NCBI RefSeq assembly: GCF_018403265.1
Contig: NZ_BOSI01000004.1
Location: 310,001 to 374,000 of the forward strand
Source of the DNA: Paenibacillus sp. J31TS4
GTDB lineage: Bacteria > Bacillota > Bacilli > Paenibacillales > NBRC-103111
Length of the DNA stretch: 64,000 nucleotides
Reading direction: 5' to 3'
Of this stretch, positions 15,630 through 25,457 are shown one piece after another. The position numbers and the translations under genes were made by a program. Position 1 is the stretch's first letter, and each line of letters begins with the position of its first letter. The notes beneath the pieces were generated by a model. It ran no database searches, was not told the origin of the DNA, and saw nothing but the letters and a program-made list of their open reading frames with translations.

Positions 15630-15841
15630 TGGTCTAACTCCTTTATTCTTCGTTGTCTGTCCCCCGGTGTCTGCTCTCCCAACGTGTCAACCGTCTACTT
15701 CTTCTATCTGTTCTATGCCGACCGGCATTCCCTACCCGGAAAACAAGCTGCCGAGCTGTTCTCCTCCGCGGGAAATCCGGCTATATACTTTATACTCGTC
15801 TTGCTCCATCTAGAAGTCCGAACATTTAGAACCCGGCCGCG

Positions 15842-16591
15842 TTACGGCTCCGGCGGCAGCTGGACCGATTCCACCTCGCCGATGTACGCCTGCACGTAGA
15901 ACGGCGTCCCCTCGGCCGGCGTGATGCGCCAGAACGGCAGCATATACCGCGTCTCGGAATCGAAGCTCTGCCCGTGGTAGCCGAGCCGGACGTCCTTGAT
16001 GACCGACCCTTCCTCCAGATACGTCTCCGCCAGACTGCGGATCGCCGTATACGCCGAGATGACCTTCTGCTCCTTTTGTTCCTTCTGTTCTCCTCCTGAT
16101 TGTACTTCAACATACGCCTGTTTGTAACCTACGAATTCCCCTTTTTTCTCGTAAAGAATCAGGTTCACATCGAACATCGGCACCTTGTCGATCACCTGGT
16201 TGAACACATAGACGCCGTCCTGCGTCCGGACGTTGTCGAGCGCATAATCGCTTGCGTTTTTGACCGGCGTTTTGGCCGCCAGCTCCTTGGCAAAATTGCG
16301 GCTCAGCACGTTCGCCAGCTTGACCGGCGGCGACAGCGGCACGACGTCCTCCTGCTGCTCGCCGAGGAAGCGGACGGTGAAGCTGCGCAGCTTGGGCATA
16401 TCCTTGGGCACGTCTGCCTGCAGCTGGATCCGCTTCTCGCTCAGCAGCTTGTTCGTCTCCTCCACGATGAGCGTCGTATCCGTCTCCGCGTGCGTCTGCT
16501 CGTAGTAGGTGGTCCACAGCTGGTAGCCGAGCAGCAGATTAAGGAACAGGAACGACAGAATGAGAATCGACTTGGCTTTTCCCCAGTCCAT
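15842..16591 (-). CDS. walI: two-component regulatory protein WalI (YycI)
   Basis: A 249-residue protein with a short cytosolic start (MDWGKAK), one membrane helix (SILILSFLFLNLLLGYQLW) and an extracellular YycI domain. With WalH it binds and restrains WalK at the membrane. It lies between walH and walJ. About 210 bases of intergenic DNA separate it from walJ, more than is common in this operon. Confidence 0.93.
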   Translation of the reverse strand: MDWGKAKSILILSFLFLNLLLGYQLWTTYYEQTHAETDTTLIVEETNKLLSEKRIQLQADVPKDMPKLRSFTVRFLGEQQEDVVPLSPPVKLANVLSRNFAKELAAKTPVKNASDYALDNVRTQDGVYVFNQVIDKVPMFDVNLILYEKKGEFVGYKQAYVEVQSGGEQKEQKEQKVISAYTAIRSLAETYLEEGSVIKDVRLGYHGQSFDSETRYMLPFWRITPAEGTPFYVQAYIGEVESVQLPPEP

Positions 16592-16628
16592 GGGCCACCT
16601 CCTTCTTCTCCAGCCGCACCGGCCGGCG

Positions 16629-17924
16629 TTATTTCCCGGCGGGCAAAAATTCCACCGAGCCGTCTAGCAGCTCCACCGCCCAGCGCGGAACGAGCTCCAC
16701 CGTTTGCTCCGTCACGACCGCCTGGTAGGCCGGATAGACCGAATCGATCGGCTTGGTCACGCCCGCGAGCAGGGCGTCCAGCGCGTCTCCTCCCGGCAGC
16801 TGCGCTTCCGTCCGCTGCGCCGCCTGCACGTCCGGGTTGATCGTCGAGCGCTCGTACGTGGCGACCGCTCCGTTCTCCATAACGACCTTGATCAGACCGA
16901 ACGTGTCCGGCTTGGCGGGGAGGACGGGATAGTTCTGGATATATTGGCGGAACAGCAGCGTCTGCTGCCCCTCGGTCTCCTGGGGAGTGATGCCGCTCAG
17001 CAGGTAGCCGCTGTTCCAGCCGCCGTGCTGGTTAATGAAATTGACGGCATTCTGCAGATTGCCCTTAATATCCGTCTGGTTGTCCGCCGGGGGCGCGATC
17101 GGATCGGTGTACAGGAACCACCTCTGACCGTTCTTCATCTGCAGAATCCGCTTGCTGTCGGTGTAATACTGCGACCCTTCCTTCTCGAACAGAAATTTGG
17201 TCAGCGAAGGGTCGGGGAACAGGCTCCGCTTGAGCTGCTCCTGCGTGAACAGCGTGAACGGCATCTTGAGCCGGACCATAGAGATCGGTGCATTCGGCAA
17301 GTAGGAGCCGCTGGCCGCATGGTAATGGTAGCTCGGCAAATGCTCGCCGAAGCCGACGTACTGCTCGAGCTGGCGCACCGTAATATCCGTCTTCCCCGCC
17401 TCGTAGACGACGAGCGGAGAGTCGGTGAATAGATAAACCTTGACCTCGTCGCGCGTGTCCTTGACGTAGTACAGAATGCGCGTAATCGTGTCGGTATAGC
17501 CCGACAGGTCGCCTTTGATCGGCATGATCGTCTGCAGCACGTTCAGCGGCACGCCCTGGCGGAACCGGATCTCGATGCCCGGCCGCTCGTCGCGGAGGAT
17601 GTCCCAGCTGACGCCGGTCTGCACGCCGTTCAGCTTGCGCAGCTGGTCGAGCGAGCGGTCCCGCATCAGATCGCTGGATACCATGCTGTAGAATTGGTTG
17701 TCGATCGGAAAGACGGTGTGCCGCTTGTTTCCGAGATGCGTCACGATCTGCTCCGGAAAGATCACGTTGCGCATGTCCGCCTTGGAGCCGTTCAGCTCCG
17801 TTTCGACATATTCCGTCTGGGGAATCAAGTCAAAATTAGGGGTGCCGTACGCGAGCAGGTAGCTCTGCAGCAGACTGACGCCGACCAGAACCATCAACGT
17901 GATGCTCTTGATCCTCTCCTTCAT
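16629..17924 (-). CDS. walH: two-component regulatory protein WalH (YycH)
   Basis: A 431-residue protein with an N-terminal membrane helix (SITLMVLVGVSLLQSYLLAYG) and a large extracytoplasmic YycH domain. It forms a complex with WalI and WalK that sets WalK activity. It overlaps the walK stop by ATGA, so the two are translationally coupled. Confidence 0.93.
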   Translation of the reverse strand: MKERIKSITLMVLVGVSLLQSYLLAYGTPNFDLIPQTEYVETELNGSKADMRNVIFPEQIVTHLGNKRHTVFPIDNQFYSMVSSDLMRDRSLDQLRKLNGVQTGVSWDILRDERPGIEIRFRQGVPLNVLQTIMPIKGDLSGYTDTITRILYYVKDTRDEVKVYLFTDSPLVVYEAGKTDITVRQLEQYVGFGEHLPSYHYHAASGSYLPNAPISMVRLKMPFTLFTQEQLKRSLFPDPSLTKFLFEKEGSQYYTDSKRILQMKNGQRWFLYTDPIAPPADNQTDIKGNLQNAVNFINQHGGWNSGYLLSGITPQETEGQQTLLFRQYIQNYPVLPAKPDTFGLIKVVMENGAVATYERSTINPDVQAAQRTEAQLPGGDALDALLAGVTKPIDSVYPAYQAVVTEQTVELVPRWAVELLDGSVEFLPAGK

Positions 17925-19771
17925 GTCTCGACGGCACCCCCTTTCCTGTAGGGCAGACGGAAGGTCACCTTGGTGCCTTCGTTGTATTCGGACTCGATAT
18001 CGATCGTGCCGCCGTGGGCTTTAACGATTTCCCGGGCAATAGACAGGCCTAGGCCGGTGCCGCCCATATTGCGCGATCTTGCCTTGTCGACACGGTAAAA
18101 CCGCTCGAAAATGCGCGACAAATCTTTCTTCGGAATCCCGATTCCGGTATCCTGAATGGCGATCTCGAGCCAGTCCGGCTGGCTGTGTTCGGCGGAAATC
18201 TCGATCTCTCCGCCGTCACCCGTGTATTTGATCGCATTGGAGATCAGATTGTCGAGCACCTGGTCGATCTTGTCGCGGTCGAGCAGAATCGGCTCGACGC
18301 CGGCCCCGATCCGGATGCCGATCGCGATGCTCCGCTGCTGGAGCTGGAACGAGAACCGGTCCGCCACTTCCTCGAGCATCTCCTCGACGTCGACCTCCTC
18401 GGCCTTGAGGCTCGCCTGCTTGGAGTCGAGGCGCGACAGGTGCAGCAGGTCGCTGACGAGGCGGATCATCCGCTCCGCTTCGTTGTGCGTTACGCCGACG
18501 AACCGGCGGGCGACCTGCGGATCGTCGAGCGCGCCGTCCTCGAGCGCCTCGAGGTAGCTCTTGATCGTCGTCAGCGGCGTCCGCAGCTCGTGCGAGACGT
18601 TCGCCACGAACTCGCGCCGCGACTGCTCGAGCTCCTCCTGCTCGGTAACGTCCTGCAGGACGACGATGGTGCCGGTCGTGCCGATCTCCCGCCGGTGAAT
18701 AGGCGTGAACGTCACCCGCACCTTGCGCCCCTCCTCGGAGCCGTGCGGGTGGATCTCGATCAGCTTGGTCAGCTCCTCGTCGGCGTCTCTCCGCGTCCCT
18801 TCCCGAGAGAGACCGAGGAGGGCGAACAGGTCCGCCTCCTTGCCGCTGTCTGTCTCCTCCAGTTGAAGCATCTGCCGGGCGCGCCGGTTGATGAGGATGA
18901 CCCGGTCGTTCTCATCCGAGGCGATGACGCCGTCGCTCATGTTCGCCAGGACCGAGGCCAGCTTCTCCTTCTCCTCCTCGTTCGCCGACAGCGCCTCCTT
19001 GAGGCGGTTGGTCATGTCGTTGAACGCCTGGCTCAGCTGGCCGATCTCATCCTTGGCGAGCACCTTGACCTGCCTATCGTAATCGCCCCTCGCGACGGAG
19101 GTGACCTGCTCGGTGATCTCCTTGATCGGGCTCGTTATCGTGCCCGACAGAATGACTCCGAGCACCGCGGTCAGCGCGAGCGCGATGACCGTCCCGGTCA
19201 GGAAAATCTGGTTGATCCGGTTGGTGGTTTTGTAAATTTCTTCCATAGAAGCAGACAGGTAAACGGCCCCGACTACCTTCCCGTTCGAATTGACGGGACG
19301 GGCGAGAATCTTTTTGCGGTTGCCGTCCTTGTCCATCATAATAAGCTCGTTTTCCTTGTCCTTGATGTTCTGGAGCGCGCGCGTCACGACCTGCTGCGTG
19401 TTCTTCTGGCCGATGACCGACTGCCCGTCCTGCTGCGAGGCCGCGACGACGAACCCGTTCGGGTCGATGACCTGAATGTCCGCGTTGCTCACCTTGGACA
19501 GGTTGTTCAGGTCGTTGTTCAGCTCCGCATACGGCTTGGTGCCGTCGCCCGAAGCGCTCCGGCCCTCCTGCACCTCGGTCAGCGTCGGCTCGACGTTGCC
19601 CGCGATGAGGATGGAGTAGCTCGTCAGCGTCTCCGAGAAGTTGGTCACCGACCACGTCTCCATCGCCTTGATAAAATAAATCCCGATGAGCTGCATCGCG
19701 AACAGAATGAGCAGCACATAGATGATGATCAGCTTCATCTGGATGGATTGAAAGATGCGGATTCCCTTCAT
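17921..19771 (-). CDS. walK: sensor histidine kinase WalK
   Basis: A 616-residue kinase: membrane helix 13-34, extracytoplasmic PAS-like sensor to about 185, helix 189-210, HAMP to 263, cytosolic PAS 270-375, HisKA with His394 ([10 protein letters not shown]), then HATPase with N, G1 (DTGIGIP) and G2 (GGTGLGLSI) boxes. It phosphorylates WalR and controls autolysins and wall growth. It overlaps walR by 4 bases. All catalytic motifs are intact. Confidence 0.97.
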   Translation of the reverse strand: MKGIRIFQSIQMKLIIIYVLLILFAMQLIGIYFIKAMETWSVTNFSETLTSYSILIAGNVEPTLTEVQEGRSASGDGTKPYAELNNDLNNLSKVSNADIQVIDPNGFVVAASQQDGQSVIGQKNTQQVVTRALQNIKDKENELIMMDKDGNRKKILARPVNSNGKVVGAVYLSASMEEIYKTTNRINQIFLTGTVIALALTAVLGVILSGTITSPIKEITEQVTSVARGDYDRQVKVLAKDEIGQLSQAFNDMTNRLKEALSANEEEKEKLASVLANMSDGVIASDENDRVILINRRARQMLQLEETDSGKEADLFALLGLSREGTRRDADEELTKLIEIHPHGSEEGRKVRVTFTPIHRREIGTTGTIVVLQDVTEQEELEQSRREFVANVSHELRTPLTTIKSYLEALEDGALDDPQVARRFVGVTHNEAERMIRLVSDLLHLSRLDSKQASLKAEEVDVEEMLEEVADRFSFQLQQRSIAIGIRIGAGVEPILLDRDKIDQVLDNLISNAIKYTGDGGEIEISAEHSQPDWLEIAIQDTGIGIPKKDLSRIFERFYRVDKARSRNMGGTGLGLSIAREIVKAHGGTIDIESEYNEGTKVTFRLPYRKGGAVET

Positions 19772-20502
19772 CCGGCTCTTCCCGTCAGCGGATTGCGCAT
19801 GACATAGCCGAGACCGCGCCGGGTCGTGATGTATTCGGGCCGCGACGGCTCATCCTCGATCTTCTCGCGCAGCCGCCGGATCGTCACGTCCACCGTGCGG
19901 ACGTCGCCGTAATAGTCGTAGCCCCATACCGCCTGCAGCAGGTGCTCGCGCGTCATCACCTTGCCGGCGTTTTTGGCCATATAGTGGAGCAGCTCGAACT
20001 CCCGATGGGTCAGGTCGAGCGGCACGCTGTTCTTGTAGACGATGTACATGTCGCTGTCGAACAGCAGCTCGTGGATGCGAAGTCCTCGCGACGGCGTCTC
20101 GGCCGAGACTGCGGCGCTCTTTTGCTCCGTCTCGGCCTTCTTCTGGCGGCGCAGATGCGCCTTGACGCGGGCGAGCAGCTCGCGGGTGCCGAACGGCTTG
20201 GTGACGTAGTCGTCCGCGCCCATCTCGAGGCCGAGCACCTTGTCGAGCTCCGTATCCTTGGCCGTCAGCATGATGATCGGCGTGTTCTTCTTGGCCCGCA
20301 CCTCGCGGCATACGTCCATGCCATCCTTCACGGGCAGCATGAGGTCGAGCAGTATGAGGTCGAACGACTCCTTCAGCGCCAGGTCGACCGCCGTTCCGCC
20401 ATCGTAGGCGCACACGACCTCGTAGCCTTCCTTTTCCAGATTGAACTTCAATATATCCGCAATCGGCTGTTCGTCGTCGACAACCAGAATCTTCCCGAAC
20501 AT
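19768..20502 (-). CDS. walR: response regulator WalR
   Basis: A 244-residue OmpR/PhoB-type regulator. The receiver has the DD pair at 9-10, phospho-acceptor Asp53 (LLDLMLP), Thr in MLTAKD and Lys in VTKPF; the winged-helix domain ends [15 protein letters not shown]. It is the essential master regulator of cell-wall metabolism and the first gene of walRKHIJ. A TACAAT element lies some 70 bases before its start. The linker ([12 protein letters not shown]) is longer than in Bacillus. Confidence 0.97.
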   Translation of the reverse strand: MFGKILVVDDEQPIADILKFNLEKEGYEVVCAYDGGTAVDLALKESFDLILLDLMLPVKDGMDVCREVRAKKNTPIIMLTAKDTELDKVLGLEMGADDYVTKPFGTRELLARVKAHLRRQKKAETEQKSAAVSAETPSRGLRIHELLFDSDMYIVYKNSVPLDLTHREFELLHYMAKNAGKVMTREHLLQAVWGYDYYGDVRTVDVTIRRLREKIEDEPSRPEYITTRRGLGYVMRNPLTGRAG

Positions 20503-21073
20503 ATACGCTTCACCGCCTATCTTCCGTCTCTGCCGCCGGAGCGTGATAGCTATCCGGCTCTGCTTCTATTGTACCAAACCGCCCTCCTTATAAAAAGCCG
20601 GACGCCCCGCCGTTCTCCCATTCTTTCCGGGATCTGGATGGCGGGGCGACTGGGGTGCATGAGGCGGCATAGAGGCGGCGCTGTCCGCGAATGCAAAAAC
20701 GACCAAGCTCCGGCAGGCAGCCGGCAGCTTGGCCGTTCATCGCGTTGTGCGGGTAATAACAGGTTGCTCGGCGTCAGAGGACGCTGCACGCTTGGGGCGT
20801 GTGCGAACGGAGCGGCTGATGGCTGGACGCAGCCCTGCCGACCCGGCACGCGCCCTGCGGGACAGGCGTTCGGTCCGCGCTGGCGTGCTCGACGAACCAC
20901 ACCCTGCGCTCCCGCGCCGGGCCTCGCCAGCCGAGCGGGCTCGCATTGCCTCTAGCTCCCGCACTGCTCCCTCGCGGCTCCGCGGCCAGCTGGGCGATCA
21001 GCCTGCCGAAACGACTGCCGGCCGCTCACCTCGTGGCCCCCTAAGGCCGCTGCCTTCGTTTCCACGTGGAACT
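20503..21073. other. wal-cluster upstream region and decayed DNA
   Basis: Next to walR lies its promoter area, then the terminator at 20593-20653. The rest (to 21073) is GC-rich with open frames on both strands that look like composition artefacts. It includes a decayed copy of the end of the alpha/beta hydrolase gene (20975-21038). Confidence 0.6.
20593..20653 (-). terminator. terminator of the carbohydrate gene cluster
   Basis: CGCCCCGCC and GGCGGGGCG form a long GC stem; on the minus strand it is followed by TCCGGCTTTTT. It would stop minus-strand transcripts before walR. Confidence 0.6.
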
Positions 21074-21199
21074 TTCTCAGGCCCCCACCTCCTCCGCCGC
21101 TGCGCCCGCCTCCGTCCCGTCAGGCGAAGCCGCTGGCGGCTCTGCAGCCAGCTGGGCGGCCAACCAGCCGAACGACTGCCGGCCGCTCACCTCGTGGCC
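20975..21199. repeat. imperfect direct repeat, 64 and 63 bp (20975-21038 and 21137-21199)
   Basis: The second unit is the coding end of the alpha/beta hydrolase (GHEVSGRQSFGWLAAQL); the first lies past its stop and codes the same residues but with one extra base, so the frame breaks after GRQSF. It looks like the tail of a lost paralogue. Confidence 0.7.
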
Positions 21200-22210
21200 G
21201 CCATCGAACAGGTCGAAGCCGGGGACCGTCGGCGCGCCCAGCTCCTCGTACAGGCTGACGAGATAGCGGTGCGCCCGTCTCACGGCCGCCTCCGGGAAGA
21301 GATGGTCCCGCTGACCGGCCTCGAGATAGAGCGCACGCGGCGCGATCAGCCCCAGCAGCTCGGGCAGCTCGGCGTCCGGCAGGATGCCCGGCACGTAGTT
21401 GTCGAGGCAGTGCCGCCGCGCCAGAATGCTGTCCCGGTAGGTGCCGCCGTAGCCGCACAGCACGGTCGCCCGGATCCGCTCGTCGAAAGCAGCGGTGAGC
21501 GAGGCGATCATTCCGCCGCCGGAGAAGCCGACGCACCCGATTCGCCCGGCGTCCGCTTCCTCCCGCGCGGCCAGTACGTCGACCGCCCGGATCGCCTCGT
21601 ACGTCCGCAGGCCGGCGAGCGTCCGTCCGGCGAGAAGCAGAGCGGCGGCGAGCGGAAAGCACGAGTTCGGCGCGTCCGGGTTCTGCTCCCCGTCCCAGGC
21701 GAGCCGCCGGTCGCCGAACCCGGCAATCTCCGGGGCCAGCACCATGAAGCCCCGCCGGCACAGCTCCAGCGCGAACGGGCCCGTGCCCTCGCCCGCGCCG
21801 CTCTCTTCGGCGGGCGAGCCGTCCGCCCGCAGCCCGGCGATCTGCCGGCTGCCGGAGCCATGGCCGTGCAGCGCGAGCACAGCCGGGAGCGGACCGGCGC
21901 CGTGCGGACGCTTCGGGATCAGCACGTAGGCGGGCACGCGCAGCCCTTCCGCCGTCGTGTACGCGATCCGCTCACGGACCAGCTCGCCCGTCTCCTCGAG
22001 CTCCAGCACCTCCGGAGCGAGCGGGGGCTTCTCCTCCGCCCCCGGCTCTCCCGGCCAGGGGCCTAGCGCGGCCTTGAGCCAGGCTCTCCGCCGCGCCTGC
22101 CGCGTCTCCGGCGGCACCACCGCTTCCTCGGCCCGCTGCCGCTCCCGCCCGGCCTGCAGGCTCGCGTAGAGCCGCTGGAGGTACTCATCCGGCTGCCACA
22201 TCACGGCCAT
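21077..22210 (-). CDS. alpha/beta hydrolase (dienelactone hydrolase/acetylesterase-like)
   Basis: A 377-residue cytosolic hydrolase without signal peptide. LALHGHGSG forms the oxyanion region, GFSGGGMIA the nucleophile elbow, QRDHLFP holds the likely acid and DGGHEVSG the His. The long N-terminal extension and size fit the family of acetylesterase or glucuronoyl-esterase-like enzymes found beside pectin genes. It overlaps the upstream GH105 gene by 26 bases, so both probably act on the same sugar, perhaps by removing acetyl groups; this is inference. Confidence 0.8.
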   Translation of the reverse strand: MAVMWQPDEYLQRLYASLQAGRERQRAEEAVVPPETRQARRRAWLKAALGPWPGEPGAEEKPPLAPEVLELEETGELVRERIAYTTAEGLRVPAYVLIPKRPHGAGPLPAVLALHGHGSGSRQIAGLRADGSPAEESGAGEGTGPFALELCRRGFMVLAPEIAGFGDRRLAWDGEQNPDAPNSCFPLAAALLLAGRTLAGLRTYEAIRAVDVLAAREEADAGRIGCVGFSGGGMIASLTAAFDERIRATVLCGYGGTYRDSILARRHCLDNYVPGILPDAELPELLGLIAPRALYLEAGQRDHLFPEAAVRRAHRYLVSLYEELGAPTVPGFDLFDGGHEVSGRQSFGWLAAQLAAEPPAASPDGTEAGAAAEEVGA

Positions 22211-23324
22211 CCCGTAGGCTCTCCATCTCGACGCAGGCGAGCACGAAGGCGCCGACGCCGTGCAGATCGTTCTCGCTGACCGGGCGCGTCACGTAATTCT
22301 CGTAATCCCCCGCCGACGTGCCGATGCAGATGCCCGGCATGACGAACCGTCCGTCTGCGTCGAATGCCATGCGGGCGGACAGCCCCGCAAAGCCCTTCTC
22401 TGCCGCCTGCCGGAACCCGTCCGGATCGGGAGCGACCCCATGCTTCACCGCCTTGGCGAGCGTGTAGAGGAACAGGCTAGTGCAGGAGGTCTCCAGCCAG
22501 TTGTCCGTCCGGCCGCCTTTGTCTACGACCTGGTACCAAAGCCCGGTCGCCGCATCCTGGAACGGCAGCAGCGCCTGCGCGAACCGGCCGAGCTCGGCAC
22601 CGAGCTCTTCCCGTGCCGGATGCCCCGCGGGCAGGACGTCCAGGAAGTCGCCCAGCGCCATCCCGTACCAGCCGAGCGAGCGCCCCCAGAACTCGGGCGA
22701 GCACCCGGTCACCGGGTCGGCCCACGGCATCCGGCGCGCCTCGTCCCAGGCGTGGTACAAGAGGCCGGTCGCCTCGTCGGTCATATGCGTCCGCATCAGC
22801 CGCCACTGTTGCAGCACCAAGTCGATCAGCTCCGGCTCCCTATAACGCTCCGCATAGAGCAGCGCGAAAACCCCGCCCATGTAGAGGCCGTCTAACCACA
22901 TCTGATACGGGTATTTGTCCTTGTGCCAGAACCCGCCCTCCGACGTCCGGTTGAGCGTCCGGAACAGCTGGCGCAGCTTCTCGGCCGCGATCCGGTAGTG
23001 CGGCTCCCCGAACTGACGCTCCAGCGGAAACAGCAGCATGCCGGCCATGATCGAATCGAGCTCGTCGCGGTGAAAGAGGAGGTTGCCGTGCTCGTCAACG
23101 AGAGCGTCCACGTACGCCTTCGGATACAGCAGGTACTTCTCCTCCCCGGTCATCTTCCAGACACGGAGCATGCTCTCCAGAAACACCCCCTGGTGGTAAT
23201 GCCACCGGCCCGCGGGAGGCAGCTCGGTCGGCGCGAATGTGGTGATCAGCGCGTCACAAGCGGTGCGGGCCCAATCGAGCGGCTTTGCCTCGATGCGGTT
23301 CAGAGCCGGATTCATCGTCGTCAT
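22185..23324 (-). CDS. glycoside hydrolase family 88/105 (unsaturated rhamnogalacturonyl hydrolase-like)
   Basis: About 379 residues forming an alpha6/alpha6 barrel. KYPYQMWLDGLYMGGVF holds the catalytic Asp of GH105 (YteR type), with RSLGWYGMALGDFLD, WYQVVDKGGRTDNWLE and ETSCTSLFLYTLAKAV as further family motifs. It removes the unsaturated uronic acid from disaccharides made by pectate or rhamnogalacturonan lyases, in the cytosol. I start at ATG 23324 (MTTMNPALN), preceded by AAGGGG; the frame is open 33 codons upstream with a low-quality, charged sequence. The permease genes upstream suggest uptake of the substrate. Confidence 0.88.
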   Translation of the reverse strand: MTTMNPALNRIEAKPLDWARTACDALITTFAPTELPPAGRWHYHQGVFLESMLRVWKMTGEEKYLLYPKAYVDALVDEHGNLLFHRDELDSIMAGMLLFPLERQFGEPHYRIAAEKLRQLFRTLNRTSEGGFWHKDKYPYQMWLDGLYMGGVFALLYAERYREPELIDLVLQQWRLMRTHMTDEATGLLYHAWDEARRMPWADPVTGCSPEFWGRSLGWYGMALGDFLDVLPAGHPAREELGAELGRFAQALLPFQDAATGLWYQVVDKGGRTDNWLETSCTSLFLYTLAKAVKHGVAPDPDGFRQAAEKGFAGLSARMAFDADGRFVMPGICIGTSAGDYENYVTRPVSENDLHGVGAFVLACVEMESLRDGRDVAAG

Positions 23325-23504
23325 GGCAGTAAAAACCCCTTTCGTTTCGTTTCTCTCGTCCTTCTCTCGTTCATCGGGCTCGCCTTCCGGCGAACACCGT
23401 CCGTGCGCGTTATCCATGGGCACCGGACCTTATGGCAGCCATTCGGCTTGTGATCTTGCATTCATTTGCTCAGCACATTCGCCCTTCCCGCTCTCTCCCT
23501 CTAC

Positions 23505-24386
23505 CTAGCCTTTGATCGAGCCGAGCAGCGCTCCCTTGGCAAAATGCTTTTGCAGGAACGGATACACGAGCAGCACCGGGATCGTCGCGACGACGATGAC
23601 CGCCATCTTGATCGTCTGCTCCGGCGGCGCGACGAACGACTCGTCGAAGCCGGACGTGTCCGCGCTCAGGCCGCTCGCGAGCACGACGATCTGGCGCAGC
23701 AAAATCTGGATCGGCCATTTGGCGTTGTCGTTCAGGTAGAGAATCGCCGGCAGGTACGTATTCCAGTACGTTACTGCGTAGAACAGCGAGATCGTCGCGA
23801 TGACGGGCATCGAGAGCGGGATGACGATCCGGAACAGGATTCCCCAGTCGCCCGCCCCGTCGATTTTGGCCGATTCCTCGAGCCCGTCCGGCAGATTCAT
23901 GAAGAAATTCCGCATGATGATCAGGTTGAACGCGCTAATGGCGCTCGGAATGATGAGGGCAAGCAGCGAGTCAATGAGGCCCATGCTTTTGACGACGATG
24001 AATGTCGGGATGAGCCCTCCCTGGAACAGCATCGTGAAGACGACAAGGAACATGATGACACGCCGGCCGTCGAGATCGCGGCGGGACAGGCCGTAGGCCA
24101 TGAGCGCGGTCAGGAACAGGCTGAGGAGCGTGCCGAACAGGGTGACTCCGATCGAGACGCCGAGCGAGCGGAAGATGGTCGACGTCGAGAAGATGTAGCG
24201 ATAAGCGTCGAGCGAAAAGACGGTCGGAAACAGCACGAACTGCTTCTGGGCGAGCTCCTGGGCGGTGGTGAACGATCCGGCCACCACGTGCAGGAACGGC
24301 AGAATCATAATGAGGGCGATGAGCCCGAGCAGCGTGTAGTTGACGATATCGAACAGCCGGCTGCCGAACGTTTTGTCTTGGGTCAT
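23505..24386 (-). CDS. carbohydrate ABC transporter permease (YtcP/LplC-like)
   Basis: A 293-residue inner-membrane protein with six predicted helices. The EAA loop EESAKIDGAGDWGILFRIVIP contacts the ATPase. It is typical of the second permease of LplABC-type systems for oligosaccharides. No ATP-binding protein is encoded nearby, which is usual for these systems because they share MsmX-like ATPases. It lies 33 bases after the first permease gene. Confidence 0.93.
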   Translation of the reverse strand: MTQDKTFGSRLFDIVNYTLLGLIALIMILPFLHVVAGSFTTAQELAQKQFVLFPTVFSLDAYRYIFSTSTIFRSLGVSIGVTLFGTLLSLFLTALMAYGLSRRDLDGRRVIMFLVVFTMLFQGGLIPTFIVVKSMGLIDSLLALIIPSAISAFNLIIMRNFFMNLPDGLEESAKIDGAGDWGILFRIVIPLSMPVIATISLFYAVTYWNTYLPAILYLNDNAKWPIQILLRQIVVLASGLSADTSGFDESFVAPPEQTIKMAVIVVATIPVLLVYPFLQKHFAKGALLGSIKG

Positions 24387-24419
24387 GGCGCCGTGCTCCT
24401 TTCTCTCGCGGAATAGAGA

Positions 24420-25376
24420 TTAGTAGATGCCTTCCTCGCCGGCTTTCTTGGCGAGCCAGTTCGCCGCCATGACCAGAATGAGGCCGACAATGGACTTGAA
24501 GAAGCCGACCGCGGTGCTAAAGCTGTATTGGCCCTGCTTCAGACCGGCCGTGTAGACGTAGGTGTCGAAGATCTCCGCCACCTCCCGGTTCGCCGAGTTC
24601 AGGAGGAGATAGACCTGCTCGAAGCCGAGCTCCAGCACGTCGCCGATCTTGAGGATCAGCAGCATGACGATGACGCCGCGGATCGACGGCAGCGTAATGT
24701 GCCACATCTGGCGGAACCGGGAGGCTCCGTCCATTCGGGCCGCTTCATACAGCTGCGGGTCGATGGCGGCCATCGCCGCCAGGTAGATGATCGTGCCCCA
24801 GCCCGCTTCGCGCCAGATGATCTGCAGAATGTACATGGGGCGGAACCAGTCCGCGTTGAGCAGGAAATTGACTTTGGCGAGGCCCATCGCCGCCAGCATC
24901 TCGTTCACGATCCCCCGGTCGACCGACAGCATGACGAACGTAATCGAGACGATGATGACCCACGACATGAAGTGCGGGATGTAGATGAGCGTCTGCACGA
25001 CCCGCTTGAACCCATTGCGCCGCACCTCGTTCAGCATGAGGGCGAGCAGGATGGGAACCGGGAAGTAGAAGACAAGGTTCATTCCGAACAGAATGAGCGT
25101 GTTGCTGAGGATGCGGAAGAACATCGGCTCCTCGAACAGGCGCCGGAAGTTGTCCAGGCCGACCCAAGGGCTGTTCAGCACGCCCAGATACGGCTTGTAG
25201 TCTTGAAAGGCGATGACGAGCCCGAACATCGGAATGTACTTGAAGATGAGAAAGAAGAACAGGCCCGGCAGAATCATGAGATAGAGCGCCCGGTTCTTGA
25301 CGAGACGGCGCAGGAGAGCCGATTTCGGCTTTGATCCGCCGATGCTGACTTTGCTGGTTACTGCGGATTGGCCCAT
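24420..25376 (-). CDS. carbohydrate ABC transporter permease (YteP/LplB-like)
   Basis: A 318-residue protein with six helices and the EAA loop YEAARMDGASRFRQMWHITLP. The N-terminus (SALLRRLVKNRALYLMILPG) is typical of LplB/YteP. It pairs with the permease at 23505. The ATG has AGGAGG upstream. Confidence 0.93.
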   Translation of the reverse strand: MGQSAVTSKVSIGGSKPKSALLRRLVKNRALYLMILPGLFFFLIFKYIPMFGLVIAFQDYKPYLGVLNSPWVGLDNFRRLFEEPMFFRILSNTLILFGMNLVFYFPVPILLALMLNEVRRNGFKRVVQTLIYIPHFMSWVIIVSITFVMLSVDRGIVNEMLAAMGLAKVNFLLNADWFRPMYILQIIWREAGWGTIIYLAAMAAIDPQLYEAARMDGASRFRQMWHITLPSIRGVIVMLLILKIGDVLELGFEQVYLLLNSANREVAEIFDTYVYTAGLKQGQYSFSTAVGFFKSIVGLILVMAANWLAKKAGEEGIY

Positions 25377-25457
25377 AGGGGGATCCTCCTTTCCTGGATG
25401 GAAAGCACGAGAGGCCGCCTGGAACGAGCGGCCCCGCGATCACGCCGGCGTACCGGC

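Noticed and set aside
18185-19807. Long open frame opposite walK (540 codons)
   Set aside because: GC-rich coding DNA leaves the antisense frame free of stops; the translated residues are Arg/Leu/Asp-rich without family resemblance, while walK is intact.
21058-21074. Palindrome TTCCACGTGGAA considered as a parS site
   Set aside because: The flanks do not fit TGTTNCACGTGAAACA once the CACGTG centre is aligned, so it is probably a chance palindrome.
20729-22066. Long plus-strand frame opposite the alpha/beta hydrolase
   Set aside because: It is antisense to a gene with clear catalytic motifs, has no ribosome site and a composition-driven sequence.
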